A stretch of 64,000 nucleotides of DNA from Arthrobacter sp. N199823 (lineage in GTDB: Bacteria; Actinomycetota; Actinomycetes; Actinomycetales; Micrococcaceae), in assembly GCF_002929705.1 (NCBI RefSeq), contig NZ_PJIN01000012.1, positions 1 to 64,000 of the forward strand. Reading direction: 5' to 3'. Every line of letters starts with the position of its first letter. Position 1 is the first letter of the stretch. This document shows positions 1 through 9,425 of this stretch, in pieces. The notes beneath the pieces were generated by a model that searched no databases, was not told the origin of the DNA, and saw nothing but the letters and a program-made list of their open reading frames with translations. The position numbers and the translations under genes are program-made.

Positions 1-54
1 CGCCTGCTGAACGCGCTCCACGCCCCGGACAACACGACCACAATCGCGGCTTGA
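1..54 (+). CDS. 3' end of an unidentified CDS
   Basis: An open frame runs in from the left edge and ends at TGA (52-54), giving a 17-residue C-terminus RLLNALHAPDNTTTIAA. The piece is too short to assign a family. It is called coding only because the frame is open from the edge and a gene-free stretch follows it, so it could be chance. Confidence 0.4.
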   Translation, partial: RLLNALHAPDNTTTIAA

Positions 55-345
55 CAGATATAGAAGATTCGGATCATTGGATAGACAGGGGCAAGACACC
101 ATGCCGAGATTGGTCGGCCGACAATCCCTATGATCCTCTTTCTAGGGACTATCAAAAAGATAACGGGCCACGCCCGCGAGGGACCCAGTGCGAGCGAAGC
201 GAGCAATGGGAGCGGGCGGGGAGAAGCGAGCGGCGGGGAGGCTGGCAGGCGCTAACGGCCCGAGGGGCTCCGTTCACCACATCCCAATTCGCAGCGTCCG
301 TAACACGATGCCCGGCCCCATGCCGGGTCTACGCAGGAAGAAACC
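55..345. other. gene-free stretch with purine-rich, repeat-like patch
   Basis: No convincing gene is seen here. Positions about 170-260 are strongly purine-biased on the + strand and carry GCGAGCGAAGCGAGC-type sequence, a pattern common in Micrococcales intergenic repeats. At 311-327 there is a perfect 6-bp hairpin (CCCGGC, 5-nt loop, GCCGGG) just past the end of the ferritin-like gene, but it has no T-run. A 117-codon open frame at 51-404 is biased in composition and overlaps the real minus-strand gene, so it is not accepted. Confidence 0.4.
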
Positions 346-1050
346 TTAGGCTGTCAGTCCCAGCTGGCTCATGCGCTTGGAATGGTTGCGGGTCAGGGTG
401 CTGAGTATTTTCGAAACCTCAGCTGCGGCAGCCTCCTGGGTACCGTCGGGGCGCAATCCCACCAGGAAGCTGTGCTTGGCGCCGATGCGCTGCACTTGGG
501 TCAGGGCCTCCCCCACGAGGCGACGGCCCCACAACGCCAAGCGGGATGAGAGCCGCGGGTCCTGCGCCAGCATGTTCTTTAAGAGCTTGGTCAGCAGATC
601 GTTCTGCTCATCGCTGGTGCGAACGGCGGCGATGACGGCGCGGGTGGGCTCATCCAGATGCTCGGCGATGGCGGCGTAGAACTCTTCCGTAATGGCTTCC
701 ACCACGTACGCCTTCATCAACGATTCGTGCCAATCGGCGGGTCGGGTGCGCTCGTGGAAGGCATCAACCATGCGCTTGTACGGGGACATGGCCAGTTCCG
801 GGTCCATGCCCATCTCCTGCAGCCGGGCACACATGGCCTCATAGTGACCAAACTCGGAGACGGCCATTTTGCCTAGCACGGCCCTGTCTGACAAGGACGG
901 TGAATGACTGGCATCAGTGGCCAGCCGTTCAAAGGCGGAGAGCTCGCCGTACGCAATACTGCCCAGCAGATCCACCACGAAGTTGTCGTATCGGGCGCTC
1001 AATTCGCCTGCAGAAACGGAGTCGTCGGGCTCGGATGCTGAAATACTCAT
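346..1050 (-). CDS. ferritin-like fold protein
   Basis: A 234-residue, all-helical protein resembling the actinobacterial ferritin-like proteins related to the MiaE tRNA hydroxylase. The metal-ligand style motif EFGHYEAM (E66, H69) and a second acidic helix with VEAITEEFY (about 117-125) fit a di-iron four-helix bundle, although the substrate is unknown. The ATG at 1048-1050 was chosen: the open frame continues 26 codons upstream but those residues are basic and unlike the family. It is divergent from the RNB nuclease with only 65 bp between. Its role in oxygen or metal handling is inferred from the fold alone. Confidence 0.75.
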   Translation of the reverse strand: MSISASEPDDSVSAGELSARYDNFVVDLLGSIAYGELSAFERLATDASHSPSLSDRAVLGKMAVSEFGHYEAMCARLQEMGMDPELAMSPYKRMVDAFHERTRPADWHESLMKAYVVEAITEEFYAAIAEHLDEPTRAVIAAVRTSDEQNDLLTKLLKNMLAQDPRLSSRLALWGRRLVGEALTQVQRIGAKHSFLVGLRPDGTQEAAAAEVSKILSTLTRNHSKRMSQLGLTA

Positions 1051-1115
1051 AAGCACCAGCGTAGTCCGTGCCGCGCCGCCCTTGTTCCGGCACGCGAATC
1101 GTTTACGCTGAAGCT

Positions 1116-2588
1116 GTGCCGTACTCACATATTGGCGTCAGAAGTAGCGCCGCCCAACAGTCCCTAGCCCAGGCCCTCGCGGCTTTGAGTGATGAATTCA
1201 AGTTGCCCGACGGTTTCGGTGCGGACGTGCTGGCAGAAGTGGATGCTGTCATCGCCGGCCATCAATTGCCGGCTCCGGATCTGACAGCGCTGCCCTTCAT
1301 CACCATTGACCCGCCCAGCTCCCAGGATCTGGATCAGGCCATGTACCTGGAGCGTAGCGGGGACGGGTATGTGGTCCATTACGCCATTGCCGATGTACCC
1401 TCCTTTGTCCCCGCTGGTGGGCCGCTGGATGCCGAGACGCGCCGCCGGGGCCAGACCGTTTACACCCCCGGCCAGCGCATTCCCTTGCATCCGCTGCCTT
1501 TGAGCGAGGGTGCGGCGAGTCTTTTCGCCAATGATCCGCGCTCGGCCTATGTCTGGGAGATCCACCTTGACGCGGATGGCTCCCAGAGCTCCGCCACCGT
1601 CCGGCGCGCCACCGTGCAAAGCATTGCCAAGCTCGGCTATGAAGAGGCACGAGAGATGCACGACGCCGGGACCGCACCGGCCGCCGTCGCCGGCATCTTG
1701 GCGCTGTTGGCTGAGATTGGGACAAAGCGCATCGCGCTGGAACGGGCCAGAGGTGGTGCCAGCCTGAACGTGCCCGCACAGGAAGTTGAGTTTGTCGACG
1801 GCAAGTACGTGCTGAAGTTCCGTCCCAATCTGCCCATTGAAGACTGGAACGCACAGATTTCCCTCCTCACAGGGATGGCCGCGGCCCAGGTCATGATTGA
1901 GGGCAAGGTGGGGATCCTACGCACCATGCCCGCTCCCGACGAAGAGGCCATTGCCGCATACCGGTTGCAGAGCGTGGCGCTCGGCGAACCGTGGGGCGAG
2001 GATCTGGCCTATGGCGCTTACTTGCGTACCTTGAACACGGCCGATCCCAAGCACCTAGCCTTGATGCATGCTGCCACGACGCTGTTCCGCGGCGCCGGTT
2101 ACACGCCCTTCAATGGCGAGGTGCCCGAGCACGTGTTGCAGGCAGCAGTTGCCGCACCCTACGCCCACACCACCGCACCCTTGCGGCGTCTGGTGGACAG
2201 ATTTGTTCTGGCCATCTGTGCTTCATTGTGCGCCAAGGACGAGGTGCCGGACTGGGCAATTGCAGCGCTCGATGAGCTGCCAGAGATCATGGCTGCCTCG
2301 AATCAACTAGCCAATAAGGTTGACCGGGCTGCCATCGACACTGTGGAAGCGGCACTGTTAAGTCATCGCGTCGGAAGCGAATTTGACGCTGTGGTCCTTG
2401 CCGGGCCAAAAAAGAACGGACACGGTTCCAAGGTCGCCGCAGCCCGCAGTTCCATCCAGATCCAGGAGCCTGCCGTCACCGCGTACTGCGACGGCGATCT
2501 GGAACCCGGCACGGTGGTGCGGGTGACGCTGGCCTCCGTGGATATTGCCAAGCGGAGCATTAAATTTGTGGCGTCGCCGCAAAATTAG
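1116..2588 (+). CDS. RNB-domain 3'-5' exoribonuclease (RNase II/R-like)
   Basis: A 490-residue RNase II-family nuclease expected to degrade single-stranded RNA from the 3' end in the cytoplasm. The catalytic aspartate cluster appears as FITIDPPSSQDLDQAM (about residues 61-76), followed by HYAIADVPSFV, and the late RNB helix as PYAHTTAPLRRLVDRF. It is shorter than E. coli RNase II/R: an N-terminal cold-shock domain is not evident and the C-terminal part is compact, as in actinobacterial homologues. The GTG at 1116 (VPYSHIGV) is preferred over an ATG 16 codons upstream, which would run almost to the start of the divergent ferritin-like gene. Confidence 0.85.
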   Translation: MPYSHIGVRSSAAQQSLAQALAALSDEFKLPDGFGADVLAEVDAVIAGHQLPAPDLTALPFITIDPPSSQDLDQAMYLERSGDGYVVHYAIADVPSFVPAGGPLDAETRRRGQTVYTPGQRIPLHPLPLSEGAASLFANDPRSAYVWEIHLDADGSQSSATVRRATVQSIAKLGYEEAREMHDAGTAPAAVAGILALLAEIGTKRIALERARGGASLNVPAQEVEFVDGKYVLKFRPNLPIEDWNAQISLLTGMAAAQVMIEGKVGILRTMPAPDEEAIAAYRLQSVALGEPWGEDLAYGAYLRTLNTADPKHLALMHAATTLFRGAGYTPFNGEVPEHVLQAAVAAPYAHTTAPLRRLVDRFVLAICASLCAKDEVPDWAIAALDELPEIMAASNQLANKVDRAAIDTVEAALLSHRVGSEFDAVVLAGPKKNGHGSKVAAARSSIQIQEPAVTAYCDGDLEPGTVVRVTLASVDIAKRSIKFVASPQN

Positions 2589-2833
2589 GCGGTGCCGCTA
2601 GACTAAACATGTAGACATGGATGCCCGGTCGTTGATTATTAGTTTTTGATTCAACAAGCCCGCCCCTACGCGCGTCTTATCAGCTCTTCCCGCACCTGCC
2701 GTTTGTGGCGTCGGAATGGCACGAAATTGCAAGCCCGCGATCGGCTTCCCTAAGATAGTGCCGCTATTCGCCTGTTCCGTAAGGCCTCTTGTGCCAGCGT
2801 TGAGCCCGGTTAGCAGCACCTTGTATAGACGAA

Positions 2834-4558
2834 TTGAATGGTAAGCATTTGAGCATTGAAACTGATTCCCTTCTGCAGGCAGAAGACAGCAACGAAAACG
2901 TTGAGATTGACGGCACACTGAGCAGCAACGAACCGCCGCGTCAGGAAGAGAAGGAAACGTTCGCCAGCTTTGGCGTGCACCATGAGATTGTTTCCTCGCT
3001 GACTGAAGCCGGGATCAACCACCCCTTCCCCATTCAGGCCATGACGCTGCCCATCGCACTGACAGGTCATGACATCATTGGCCAGGCTAAGACCGGAACC
3101 GGCAAGACCCTGGGCTTCGGCATCCCCGCGTTGAACCGCATCGTTGCCCCGAAGGATGAGGGCTTTGCCAAGCTCGCTGCCCCGGGCGCACCCCAGGCCA
3201 TGATCATCGTGCCCACCCGTGAGCTCGCAGTCCAGGTCGCCGGCGACCTCACCACTGCCTCCAAGCACCGTGGAATCCGCATCGCCACCATCTATGGTGG
3301 GCGTGCTTACGAGCCCCAGGTCGAGGCGTTGCAAAAGGGTGTTGAGCTGATTGTGGGCACCCCCGGCCGGCTGATCGACTTGCTCAAGCAACGCCACCTT
3401 AACGTCAAGCACGTCCGCATGGTCATCCTCGACGAGGCCGACGAAATGCTGGATCTGGGCTTCCTGCCCGATGTTGAGACGTTGATTGCAGGCACCCCGG
3501 CGGTGCGCCAGACCATGCTCTTCTCGGCCACCATGCCCGGCCCGGTGGTTGCCATGGCGCGCCGCTACATGACGCAGCCCACGCACATCCGTGCCGCCGA
3601 TCCCGACGACGAAGGTCTGACCAAGCGCGATATCCGCCAGTTGATCTACCGGGCCCACAACCTGGACAAGATTGAGGTTCTGGCCCGCATCCTGCAGGCC
3701 AACGGTCGCGGCCGCTCCATCATCTTCACTAAGACCAAGCGCACCGCTGCCAAGGTTGCTGAGGAATTGGTTGACCGCGGTTTCGCCGCAGCCGCCATCC
3801 ACGGCGATCTGGGTCAGGGTGCCCGCGAGCAAGCACTGCGTGCCTTCCGCAACAACAAGGTTGATGTCCTGGTCGCCACAGACGTTGCCGCCCGCGGCAT
3901 CGACGTTGATGACGTGACGCACGTGGTCAATTACCAGTGCGTTGAAGACGAGAAGATTTACCTGCACCGTGTGGGCCGTACGGGCCGCGCCGGCAATAAG
4001 GGCACGGCCGTCACGTTCGTGGACTGGGACGACATGCCGCGCTGGGCACTTGTCAACAAGGCCCTAGGCCTGAGCGTTCCCGAGCCCATCGAGACGTACT
4101 CCTCCTCCCCGCACCTCTACTCTGATCTGGACATCCCGGTTGGCACCAAGGGCCGCCTGCCGCGCGATAAGCGCACGCATGCCGGCATCAACGCGGAGGT
4201 TTTGGAAGACCTGGGCGAGACTGGCAAGCGCAACTCACCCAAGCAGGATTCGGGCCGCGGACCCCGCGAAGGCGGATCCCGCGAGGGTGCGGCCCGCGAA
4301 GGCGAGCGTGGCGGTAACCGTGGAGGGAACCGCTCAGGTGCCCGCCATGGTGAGCGCCGCCGCGATGATGCCCCCGCAGGCGAGAAGAACGACGCCGGCC
4401 GCAACCGCCGTCGAACATCTTCTGCAGCTGCCGCGACGGCCGAGTCCACTCCCGCTGCCGCAGCCTCCGCTCCTGCCGAGACTGGCGCACCCCGTGCACG
4501 CCGAACCCGCACCCGCCGCCGTAACGGCGAGGTCATGGATAAGGCTGCTGATTCCTAA
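2834..4558 (+). CDS. DEAD-box ATP-dependent RNA helicase
   Basis: Unwinds RNA duplexes using ATP and probably acts in RNA decay or ribosome assembly. All helicase motifs are present: the Q-motif region with FASFGV, Walker A AKTGTGKT (near residue 85), PTRELAVQ, TPGRLIDLL, DEAD (near 200), SATMP, DVAARGIDV and HRVGRTGRAG (near 380). The last ~130 residues are a low-complexity Arg/Gly/Ala/Pro tail typical of cold-shock and degradosome helicases. The start is uncertain: TTG at 2834 or TTG at 2849, neither with a clear ribosome site. It ends at a strong terminator. In related genomes this helicase neighbours the ferritin-like gene, as here. Confidence 0.9.
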   Translation: MNGKHLSIETDSLLQAEDSNENVEIDGTLSSNEPPRQEEKETFASFGVHHEIVSSLTEAGINHPFPIQAMTLPIALTGHDIIGQAKTGTGKTLGFGIPALNRIVAPKDEGFAKLAAPGAPQAMIIVPTRELAVQVAGDLTTASKHRGIRIATIYGGRAYEPQVEALQKGVELIVGTPGRLIDLLKQRHLNVKHVRMVILDEADEMLDLGFLPDVETLIAGTPAVRQTMLFSATMPGPVVAMARRYMTQPTHIRAADPDDEGLTKRDIRQLIYRAHNLDKIEVLARILQANGRGRSIIFTKTKRTAAKVAEELVDRGFAAAAIHGDLGQGAREQALRAFRNNKVDVLVATDVAARGIDVDDVTHVVNYQCVEDEKIYLHRVGRTGRAGNKGTAVTFVDWDDMPRWALVNKALGLSVPEPIETYSSSPHLYSDLDIPVGTKGRLPRDKRTHAGINAEVLEDLGETGKRNSPKQDSGRGPREGGSREGAAREGERGGNRGGNRSGARHGERRRDDAPAGEKNDAGRNRRRTSSAAAATAESTPAAAASAPAETGAPRARRTRTRRRNGEVMDKAADS

Positions 4559-4570
4559 ACAGTCGTAAAT

Positions 4571-4623
4571 AAAACCGGCCTCCCTACAGACCTATCAAGG
4601 TCTGCAGGGAGGCCGGTTTTTGT
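4571..4623. terminator. bidirectional terminator
   Basis: A hairpin with left arm AAAACCGGCCTCCCT and matching right arm AGGGAGGCCGGTTTT, closed by a partly paired CAGACC/GGTCTG apex, is flanked by A and T runs. It lies between the convergent helicase gene and the symporter pair. Confidence 0.9.
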
Positions 4624-4631
4624 TTATGAGG

Positions 4632-4763
4632 CTAAATCAGCGGGCGGCCTTCGCGTTTGGCTTCGCGGATCTCTTGCCAGAGTGCTTTTCCGAGCACATA
4701 GATCACACCAAAAACGATCACGGGCCACACGAGAACATACAGGGTCAGAAAAAATACGCTCAT
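4632..4763 (-). CDS. 43-aa membrane protein, putative symporter small subunit
   Basis: A short ORF reading MSVFFLTLYVLVWPVIVFGV and onward: one hydrophobic helix (about residues 3-27) followed by a charged tail ending EIREAKREGRPLI. It begins 9 bp after the sodium:solute symporter stop, on the same strand, and ends just before a terminator, so the two genes form an operon. Its size, single helix and position match the small proteins annotated beside SSS-family symporters as putative transporter small subunits. By analogy with MetS and the NSS transporter MetP in corynebacteria, it may stabilise the transporter; this is inference. It is absent from length-filtered gene calls. Confidence 0.75.
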   Translation of the reverse strand: MSVFFLTLYVLVWPVIVFGVIYVLGKALWQEIREAKREGRPLI

Positions 4764-4772
4764 GTCCGGTTC

Positions 4773-6464
4773 CTACGCTTTCTCTTCAAGAAGTGAGCCG
4801 GAACCCTCAGGGTTGGCTTCCTCCCGGTTGTCGAAGTCGCCAATGCGCTCCTTGATGCTGGCAAAATCAAAGTTTGCCTTGTTCCGGAAGCACATGAAGT
4901 AGCACACCAAGGTGCTGACAGCGTAGGCCACCAGCGAGCCTGAGAGCACGGCGTAATCATGCAGGAATCCGATGGCGAAGGGTGCGGCGGCCAGGATGGC
5001 AACGGCTGCCACGATCTTGGCGATCTTCAGCCCGAAGAAGCCAAACGCCATCAGGCCAAGGACCACACCGATTCCGATGACGGAGAGCACGTCGACGACG
5101 ATGCCGGCGGCTCCGTCTAGGGCGATCCAGCCAAAGCGGACGGGCAGGAAGCAGGCAAGTGCTACCAAGACGGAAACCGTGAAGGCCTTGTTCGTAACCT
5201 TCTCCCAGTAGAAGCTGGCAATAACAGGGAACACCAAGGCGCCCCAGAGTGCTCCAACAAAGACCAAGAGGTCAAGGATGTTCAGTTTCCCACTGGCAAA
5301 GTACAGTCCGGCTCCAGTGGCAACAATCATGGTGATGCGACCAATGAACAGCATGGTCTTGGGGTTCGCTTCACCCTTCTTGGCAATGTTCTGGCCATAG
5401 ACGTCGGCCATCACGATCGATGACATGGCGGAGAGGTCCGAGTCCGCGGTGGAGGACAGGGCACTGACAATCATGATCAAGAATACGCCCAGCAGTACCG
5501 GGCCCAAATACGTTGCAGCCATCTGCGGGATCAGGTTGTTCGAGTCCCCATCCAGCGGGGCGATCCCGGCATACAAGGCCATGACGCCGAGCATGCCAAC
5601 GCCAATGATGGTTGCGCCGTAGCCCACCGTTGCCGTGACGAACGTCTTCTTGATCAGATCTTCACGCACAGCAAACAGGCGCTGGGCAATGGTCTGATTA
5701 CCAATGGCATAGGCCAGAACTGCTGCAATGTACGGGGCACCCTGGTTCAGGAAAGCTTCAGAAGAGAAGAAGTTGGACTGCTGCGGGGTGAGCTTGCTAG
5801 CACCCGTGACAAACATATCGGGGCCGCCCGCGGCAAAGAACACCACAGGAATGATGATGACCACGGCACCGAGGAGTGCGAACACCTGCACGGCGTCTGT
5901 CAGCACCGATGCCCTGAAGCCAGACCACAGCGAGTACAGCAAAATACCGCCACCCATGAACAAGATGCCCTGGGTGAAGCTGAACGGGGACAACAAGGAA
6001 ATGAGCGCGCCACCAGCAATGAAGTTGGAGGTGATGCTGATGAGGGAGCCAACAATGTTGGAGCCTGCCAGCATCAGCTGGCTGGACTTGCCGTGGCGGG
6101 CGTGCATGACTTCAGCCAGCGTATGAGCCTTGGGGGCAACAGCCCTGATTCGTTTGCCGAACGGGTAGATGAACAAGATCATCAACGCGCCCCACAAACC
6201 GTAGTGGATGGGCCCGGAAATGCCGTAGGTGTAGCCCGAGGTGGCTGAAGCGTACATCGACGACGCCCAGATCCACGTCGCCGTCATACTGCCTGCTGAA
6301 ATACCGAAGCCAACTTTGTTACCGGCGGTCATGTATCCGTCGGCGTTTTCATTCTTACGACCAATAAAAAAGGTCATCAACAGCGTGCCACCGTAAAACA
6401 GCACTAAAAGGCCAATTACTGTCCAACTCCCCAACTGGTGGAGTCCTGCGCCATTCGGCACCAT
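4773..6464 (-). CDS. sodium:solute symporter (SSS family)
   Basis: A 563-residue integral membrane protein with about 13 hydrophobic helices and the SSS-family layout: GGTLLMTFFIGRKN then ADGYMTAGNKVGFG near the N-terminus, and SALSSTADSDLSAMSSI in the region that binds sodium in helix 8. It probably imports a small solute with Na+ across the cell membrane; the substrate (urea, an organic acid or an amino acid are options) cannot be read from the sequence. The ATG at 6462-6464 follows GAGAGGACAAGT, an acceptable ribosome site. It is co-transcribed with the 43-residue protein downstream. Confidence 0.85.
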   Translation of the reverse strand: MVPNGAGLHQLGSWTVIGLLVLFYGGTLLMTFFIGRKNENADGYMTAGNKVGFGISAGSMTATWIWASSMYASATSGYTYGISGPIHYGLWGALMILFIYPFGKRIRAVAPKAHTLAEVMHARHGKSSQLMLAGSNIVGSLISITSNFIAGGALISLLSPFSFTQGILFMGGGILLYSLWSGFRASVLTDAVQVFALLGAVVIIIPVVFFAAGGPDMFVTGASKLTPQQSNFFSSEAFLNQGAPYIAAVLAYAIGNQTIAQRLFAVREDLIKKTFVTATVGYGATIIGVGMLGVMALYAGIAPLDGDSNNLIPQMAATYLGPVLLGVFLIMIVSALSSTADSDLSAMSSIVMADVYGQNIAKKGEANPKTMLFIGRITMIVATGAGLYFASGKLNILDLLVFVGALWGALVFPVIASFYWEKVTNKAFTVSVLVALACFLPVRFGWIALDGAAGIVVDVLSVIGIGVVLGLMAFGFFGLKIAKIVAAVAILAAAPFAIGFLHDYAVLSGSLVAYAVSTLVCYFMCFRNKANFDFASIKERIGDFDNREEANPEGSGSLLEEKA

Positions 6465-6828
6465 ACTTGTCCTCTCGCTAGGACGGAATTCACCGGCATT
6501 CCGCCAAAATCAGCGTGCGCCGCCCCAACAAGGTGCTCAAAGTAATCCGGTGAAGGACTTCGCGGGCGCACTTTCCCGCCCGGGACCAGCCGCCAAGGCA
6601 AGCAGATAATTCTGCGCAGGCGGCCCAAAGTGAATCGCATCCAAAGCGAAAGTTCACTACCGGAAATTCAACGGCTGACGTTCAGCCGGCAACGGGACTA
6701 CAACAGGTTCACGGGCAGGGTTTAGTTGCCCAATCGAACCAATCAACTCTGTCCACTGTAGCAGTGCCCTAGTGAGCGAACATGGTGCTTAGGTGCAGCA
6801 AGGGATAACAATGACGCAACCATAGGTG
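6465..6828. other. 364-bp intergenic region
   Basis: No gene is supported here. It lies between the start of the symporter gene and the end of the PHP gene, both on the minus strand, and should hold the symporter promoter. A small inverted repeat (GGCTGA, ACGT-centred, TCAGCC) lies near 6672. No clear terminator for the PHP gene was seen. Confidence 0.4.
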
Positions 6829-7677
6829 CTACGGCAGGAGAGGTGCGGTTCCCGTCCCGTACGCCAATAGCCGTTCCAAGTTCTCCGGCGAGGTGAGGTT
6901 TTCGCCCAGCAGGTTCGGTTTTCCGGCTCCGTGATAGTCGGAGGAGCCGGTGGTGATCAGTCCCCGCTCCCGGGCAAGCTGCCGCAACCACGCGCGTCCT
7001 TCGGGAGGATTGTCCCGGTGGTCAACCTCCAAACCCAGGAGTCCGGCGTCGATCATGTCATGGAAGGTTTCGGGCGCCACCACCCGACCCCGGCTCGATG
7101 CCACGGGGTGGGCAAAGACGGGCACTCCCCCGGCGGCGCGAACCAATTCAACGGCCAGCGCCGGCTCCACCGCGTAGTGGCTGACAAAGTAGCGCGAATG
7201 GGAGGTCAGGATGCTGGCGAATGCCTCGTTGCGGTCGGCAACAATTCCGGCGGCAACCAAGGCGTCGGCAATGTGGGGGCGGCCCACGGTGGCTCCGGGT
7301 GCCACATGGGCGCTGACGTCGTCCCAGTTCAGCGGGTAATCCTCGGCCAGCCGCTCCACCATGTGCTCGGCCCTAGTTAGGCGCGCTACCTTGGCCTTGG
7401 TGATCTCATCGAGCAGAGCCGCATTGCTGGGGTCATGGAGATAGCAGAGCAGGTGAACGCTAATGCCCTGCGCCGTCTTGCAGGAAATTTCCATCCCCGG
7501 CACCAGCCCCACGCCGTGCTGGCGAGCGGCAGCGAGCGCGGCAGGCCAGCCATCGGTGGAATCATGATCGGTCAAGGCCATGACATCAAGGCGTGCAGCG
7601 GCAGCGGCAGCCACCAGCACCTCCGGGGTCTGGGTGCCGTCAGAAACATTTGAGTGTGCGTGCAAATCGATCCTCAC
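6829..7677 (-). CDS. PHP-domain phosphoesterase
   Basis: A 282-residue PHP-family hydrolase resembling the 3',5'-nucleoside bisphosphate phosphatase/RNase AM group. Metal ligands are visible in order: HAHSNVSDG (H6, H8, D13), LTDHDSTDGW (D37, H38), GMEISC, FAHPV and GSSDYHG. The length fits the stand-alone family, not DNA polymerase PHP domains. The start is the ATG 83 bp from the divergent aminopeptidase gene. It probably hydrolyses pAp-like nucleotides or short RNA 5' ends; the exact substrate is unproven. Confidence 0.8.
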   Translation of the reverse strand: MRIDLHAHSNVSDGTQTPEVLVAAAAAARLDVMALTDHDSTDGWPAALAAARQHGVGLVPGMEISCKTAQGISVHLLCYLHDPSNAALLDEITKAKVARLTRAEHMVERLAEDYPLNWDDVSAHVAPGATVGRPHIADALVAAGIVADRNEAFASILTSHSRYFVSHYAVEPALAVELVRAAGGVPVFAHPVASSRGRVVAPETFHDMIDAGLLGLEVDHRDNPPEGRAWLRQLARERGLITTGSSDYHGAGKPNLLGENLTSPENLERLLAYGTGTAPLLP

Positions 7678-7760
7678 GCTCCTAGACTACGTCCCTTCCC
7701 GCACGGTGACTCGCCGCACGTGCCTTTGTCCCTTTGCGCAAGCGGTGGGAGACTTAAGGG

Positions 7761-9335
7761 GTGAACCAGACTGAGCAATCCTCCGTGCACCCCGACCCTT
7801 CGAGCGAGCAGCCCCTTGAGGAGCGCGTGAACAACCGTTCGCACCGCCCCGACTCGGATGCTTTCCGCACCTTTATGGCCTCCAACTGGGCGCCCTCATC
7901 AGCGCAGCTGCCGGCCCGTGACGAGGTGGCAGACCACGCCGCGCGCCGCCGTCGTGCCATTTCTGTGCAGTTCCCGGGCGAGCGCCTGGTCATTCCTGCC
8001 GGCCCGCTGAAGGTTCGCTCCAATGACTGCGACTATCGTTTCCGTCCGCACTCCGCCTTCGCACACCTGACGGGATTGGGCGTGGACCACGAGCCCGACG
8101 CCGTGTTGGTGCTGGACCCGGTTGCCGACGGAAAAGGGGACGACGGCGGCAATCACCTCGCCACCCTGTTCTTCCGTCCCATGGCTGGCCGGGACACGAA
8201 GGCGTTCTACGCCGATTCCCGCAGCGGCGAGTTCTGGATTGGCCGCCGCCCCACCCTGCCCGAGTTCGCGGCCCAGCTGGGTCTGCCCACCGCAGATGTC
8301 ACCGAGCTTGAAGTTGCCATCACCAAGAATGTTGGCGAAACCTCCGTTGGCGGGACATCCATCCGTCTGGTGCGCAAGGTTGATGAGAACATTGACGCTC
8401 TCGTGGACACCGCCCGGTACAACACGGCAGCGAACCCCGACACTTTGGACTTTGGCGCTCTGGATGAATTGGACGCCAAGCTGGCCGAGGCCCTCTCCGA
8501 GCTGCGCCTGATCAAGGACGCTTGGGAAATCGAGCAGATGAAGATTGCTGTCGGCGCAACCATCAACGGCTTCGAGGACATCGTCCGCGCTTTGCCGCGC
8601 GCAGTTGCCCACCAGCGCGGCGAACGCGTTGTGGAAGGCGCCTTCTTTGCCCGGGCCCGCGAGGAAGGCAACGAGCTGGGCTACGACACCATCGCCGCCG
8701 CCGGCAACAACGCCACCGTGCTGCACTGGAACCGCAACACCGGAACCGTCAATGAGGGCCAGCTGCTACTCGTGGACGCGGGCGTCGAGGCCGATTCCCT
8801 CTACACCGCCGACATCACCCGCACGCTGCCCATCAACGGCACGTACTCCGAGGTGCAGCGCAAGATCTACCAGGCCGTTCTGGATGCAGCCGACGCCGCT
8901 TTCGCCGTGGCCCTTCCGGGACGCAAGTTCCGCGATGTCCACACGGCAGCCATGGAAGTTCTGGCAGACCGCCTCGCAGCATGGGGCCTACTGCCCGTCA
9001 CGCCCGAGGTTGCCCTGTCCATTGACGGCCAGCAGCACCGCCGGTGGATGCCGCACGGGACCAGCCACCACTTGGGCATGGACGTGCACGATTGCGCCCA
9101 GGCCCGCGCCGAACTGTACCTCGATGGCGTCATCACCGAAGGCATGGTCTTCACGATCGAGCCCGGCCTGTACTTCAAGGACGAGGATCTGGCCATTCCG
9201 GCCGAGTTCCGCGGCAACGGCGTGCGCATCGAGGACGATATCCTCATCACCGCCAACGGCCCCGTCAACTTGAGCGCCGCCCTCCCCCGCGAGCCCGACG
9301 CCGTTGAAGCCTGGATGGCCAGCCTGACCAGCTAA
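7761..9335 (+). CDS. Xaa-Pro aminopeptidase (M24B, aminopeptidase P)
   Basis: A 524-residue creatinase-fold metallopeptidase that removes N-terminal residues preceding proline. An AMP_N domain fills roughly residues 50-200. The two-metal site of M24B enzymes is visible: LLLVDAGVEADSLYTAD (both Asp ligands, near 335-350), HGTSHHLGMDVHD (near 431), FTIEPGLYF (Glu, near 466) and GVRIEDDILI (Glu). The GTG start at 7761 sits after AAGGG. A near-perfect hairpin terminator follows the stop. It is probably a single cytoplasmic housekeeping gene. Confidence 0.9.
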   Translation: MNQTEQSSVHPDPSSEQPLEERVNNRSHRPDSDAFRTFMASNWAPSSAQLPARDEVADHAARRRRAISVQFPGERLVIPAGPLKVRSNDCDYRFRPHSAFAHLTGLGVDHEPDAVLVLDPVADGKGDDGGNHLATLFFRPMAGRDTKAFYADSRSGEFWIGRRPTLPEFAAQLGLPTADVTELEVAITKNVGETSVGGTSIRLVRKVDENIDALVDTARYNTAANPDTLDFGALDELDAKLAEALSELRLIKDAWEIEQMKIAVGATINGFEDIVRALPRAVAHQRGERVVEGAFFARAREEGNELGYDTIAAAGNNATVLHWNRNTGTVNEGQLLLVDAGVEADSLYTADITRTLPINGTYSEVQRKIYQAVLDAADAAFAVALPGRKFRDVHTAAMEVLADRLAAWGLLPVTPEVALSIDGQQHRRWMPHGTSHHLGMDVHDCAQARAELYLDGVITEGMVFTIEPGLYFKDEDLAIPAEFRGNGVRIEDDILITANGPVNLSAALPREPDAVEAWMASLTS

Positions 9336-9366
9336 TCCGTCCGCGGCCGGCTTGCGGCTATGAAGC

Positions 9367-9420
9367 ACGACGACGGGAGGCCACCTTTTGTGTATTGGTG
9401 ACCTCCCGTCGTCGTTGTTT
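9367..9420 (+). terminator. terminator of aminopeptidase P gene
   Basis: Arms at 9367-9385 (ACGACGACGGGAGGCCACC) and 9397-9415 pair over 19 bp with one G-T wobble, followed by TGTTT. The convergent wHTH gene ends 6 bp further on, so it may work for both strands. Confidence 0.85.
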
Positions 9421-9425
9421 CCAGT

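Noticed and set aside
51-404. 117-codon plus-strand frame at the left edge
   Set aside because: Its composition is odd, it has no ribosome site, and it overlaps the 3' end of the well-supported ferritin-like gene on the other strand.
2810-3967. 385-codon frame antisense to the DEAD-box helicase
   Set aside because: It is a shadow of the strong helicase reading frame; the product is His/Val/Gly/Gln-rich with no recognisable domain.
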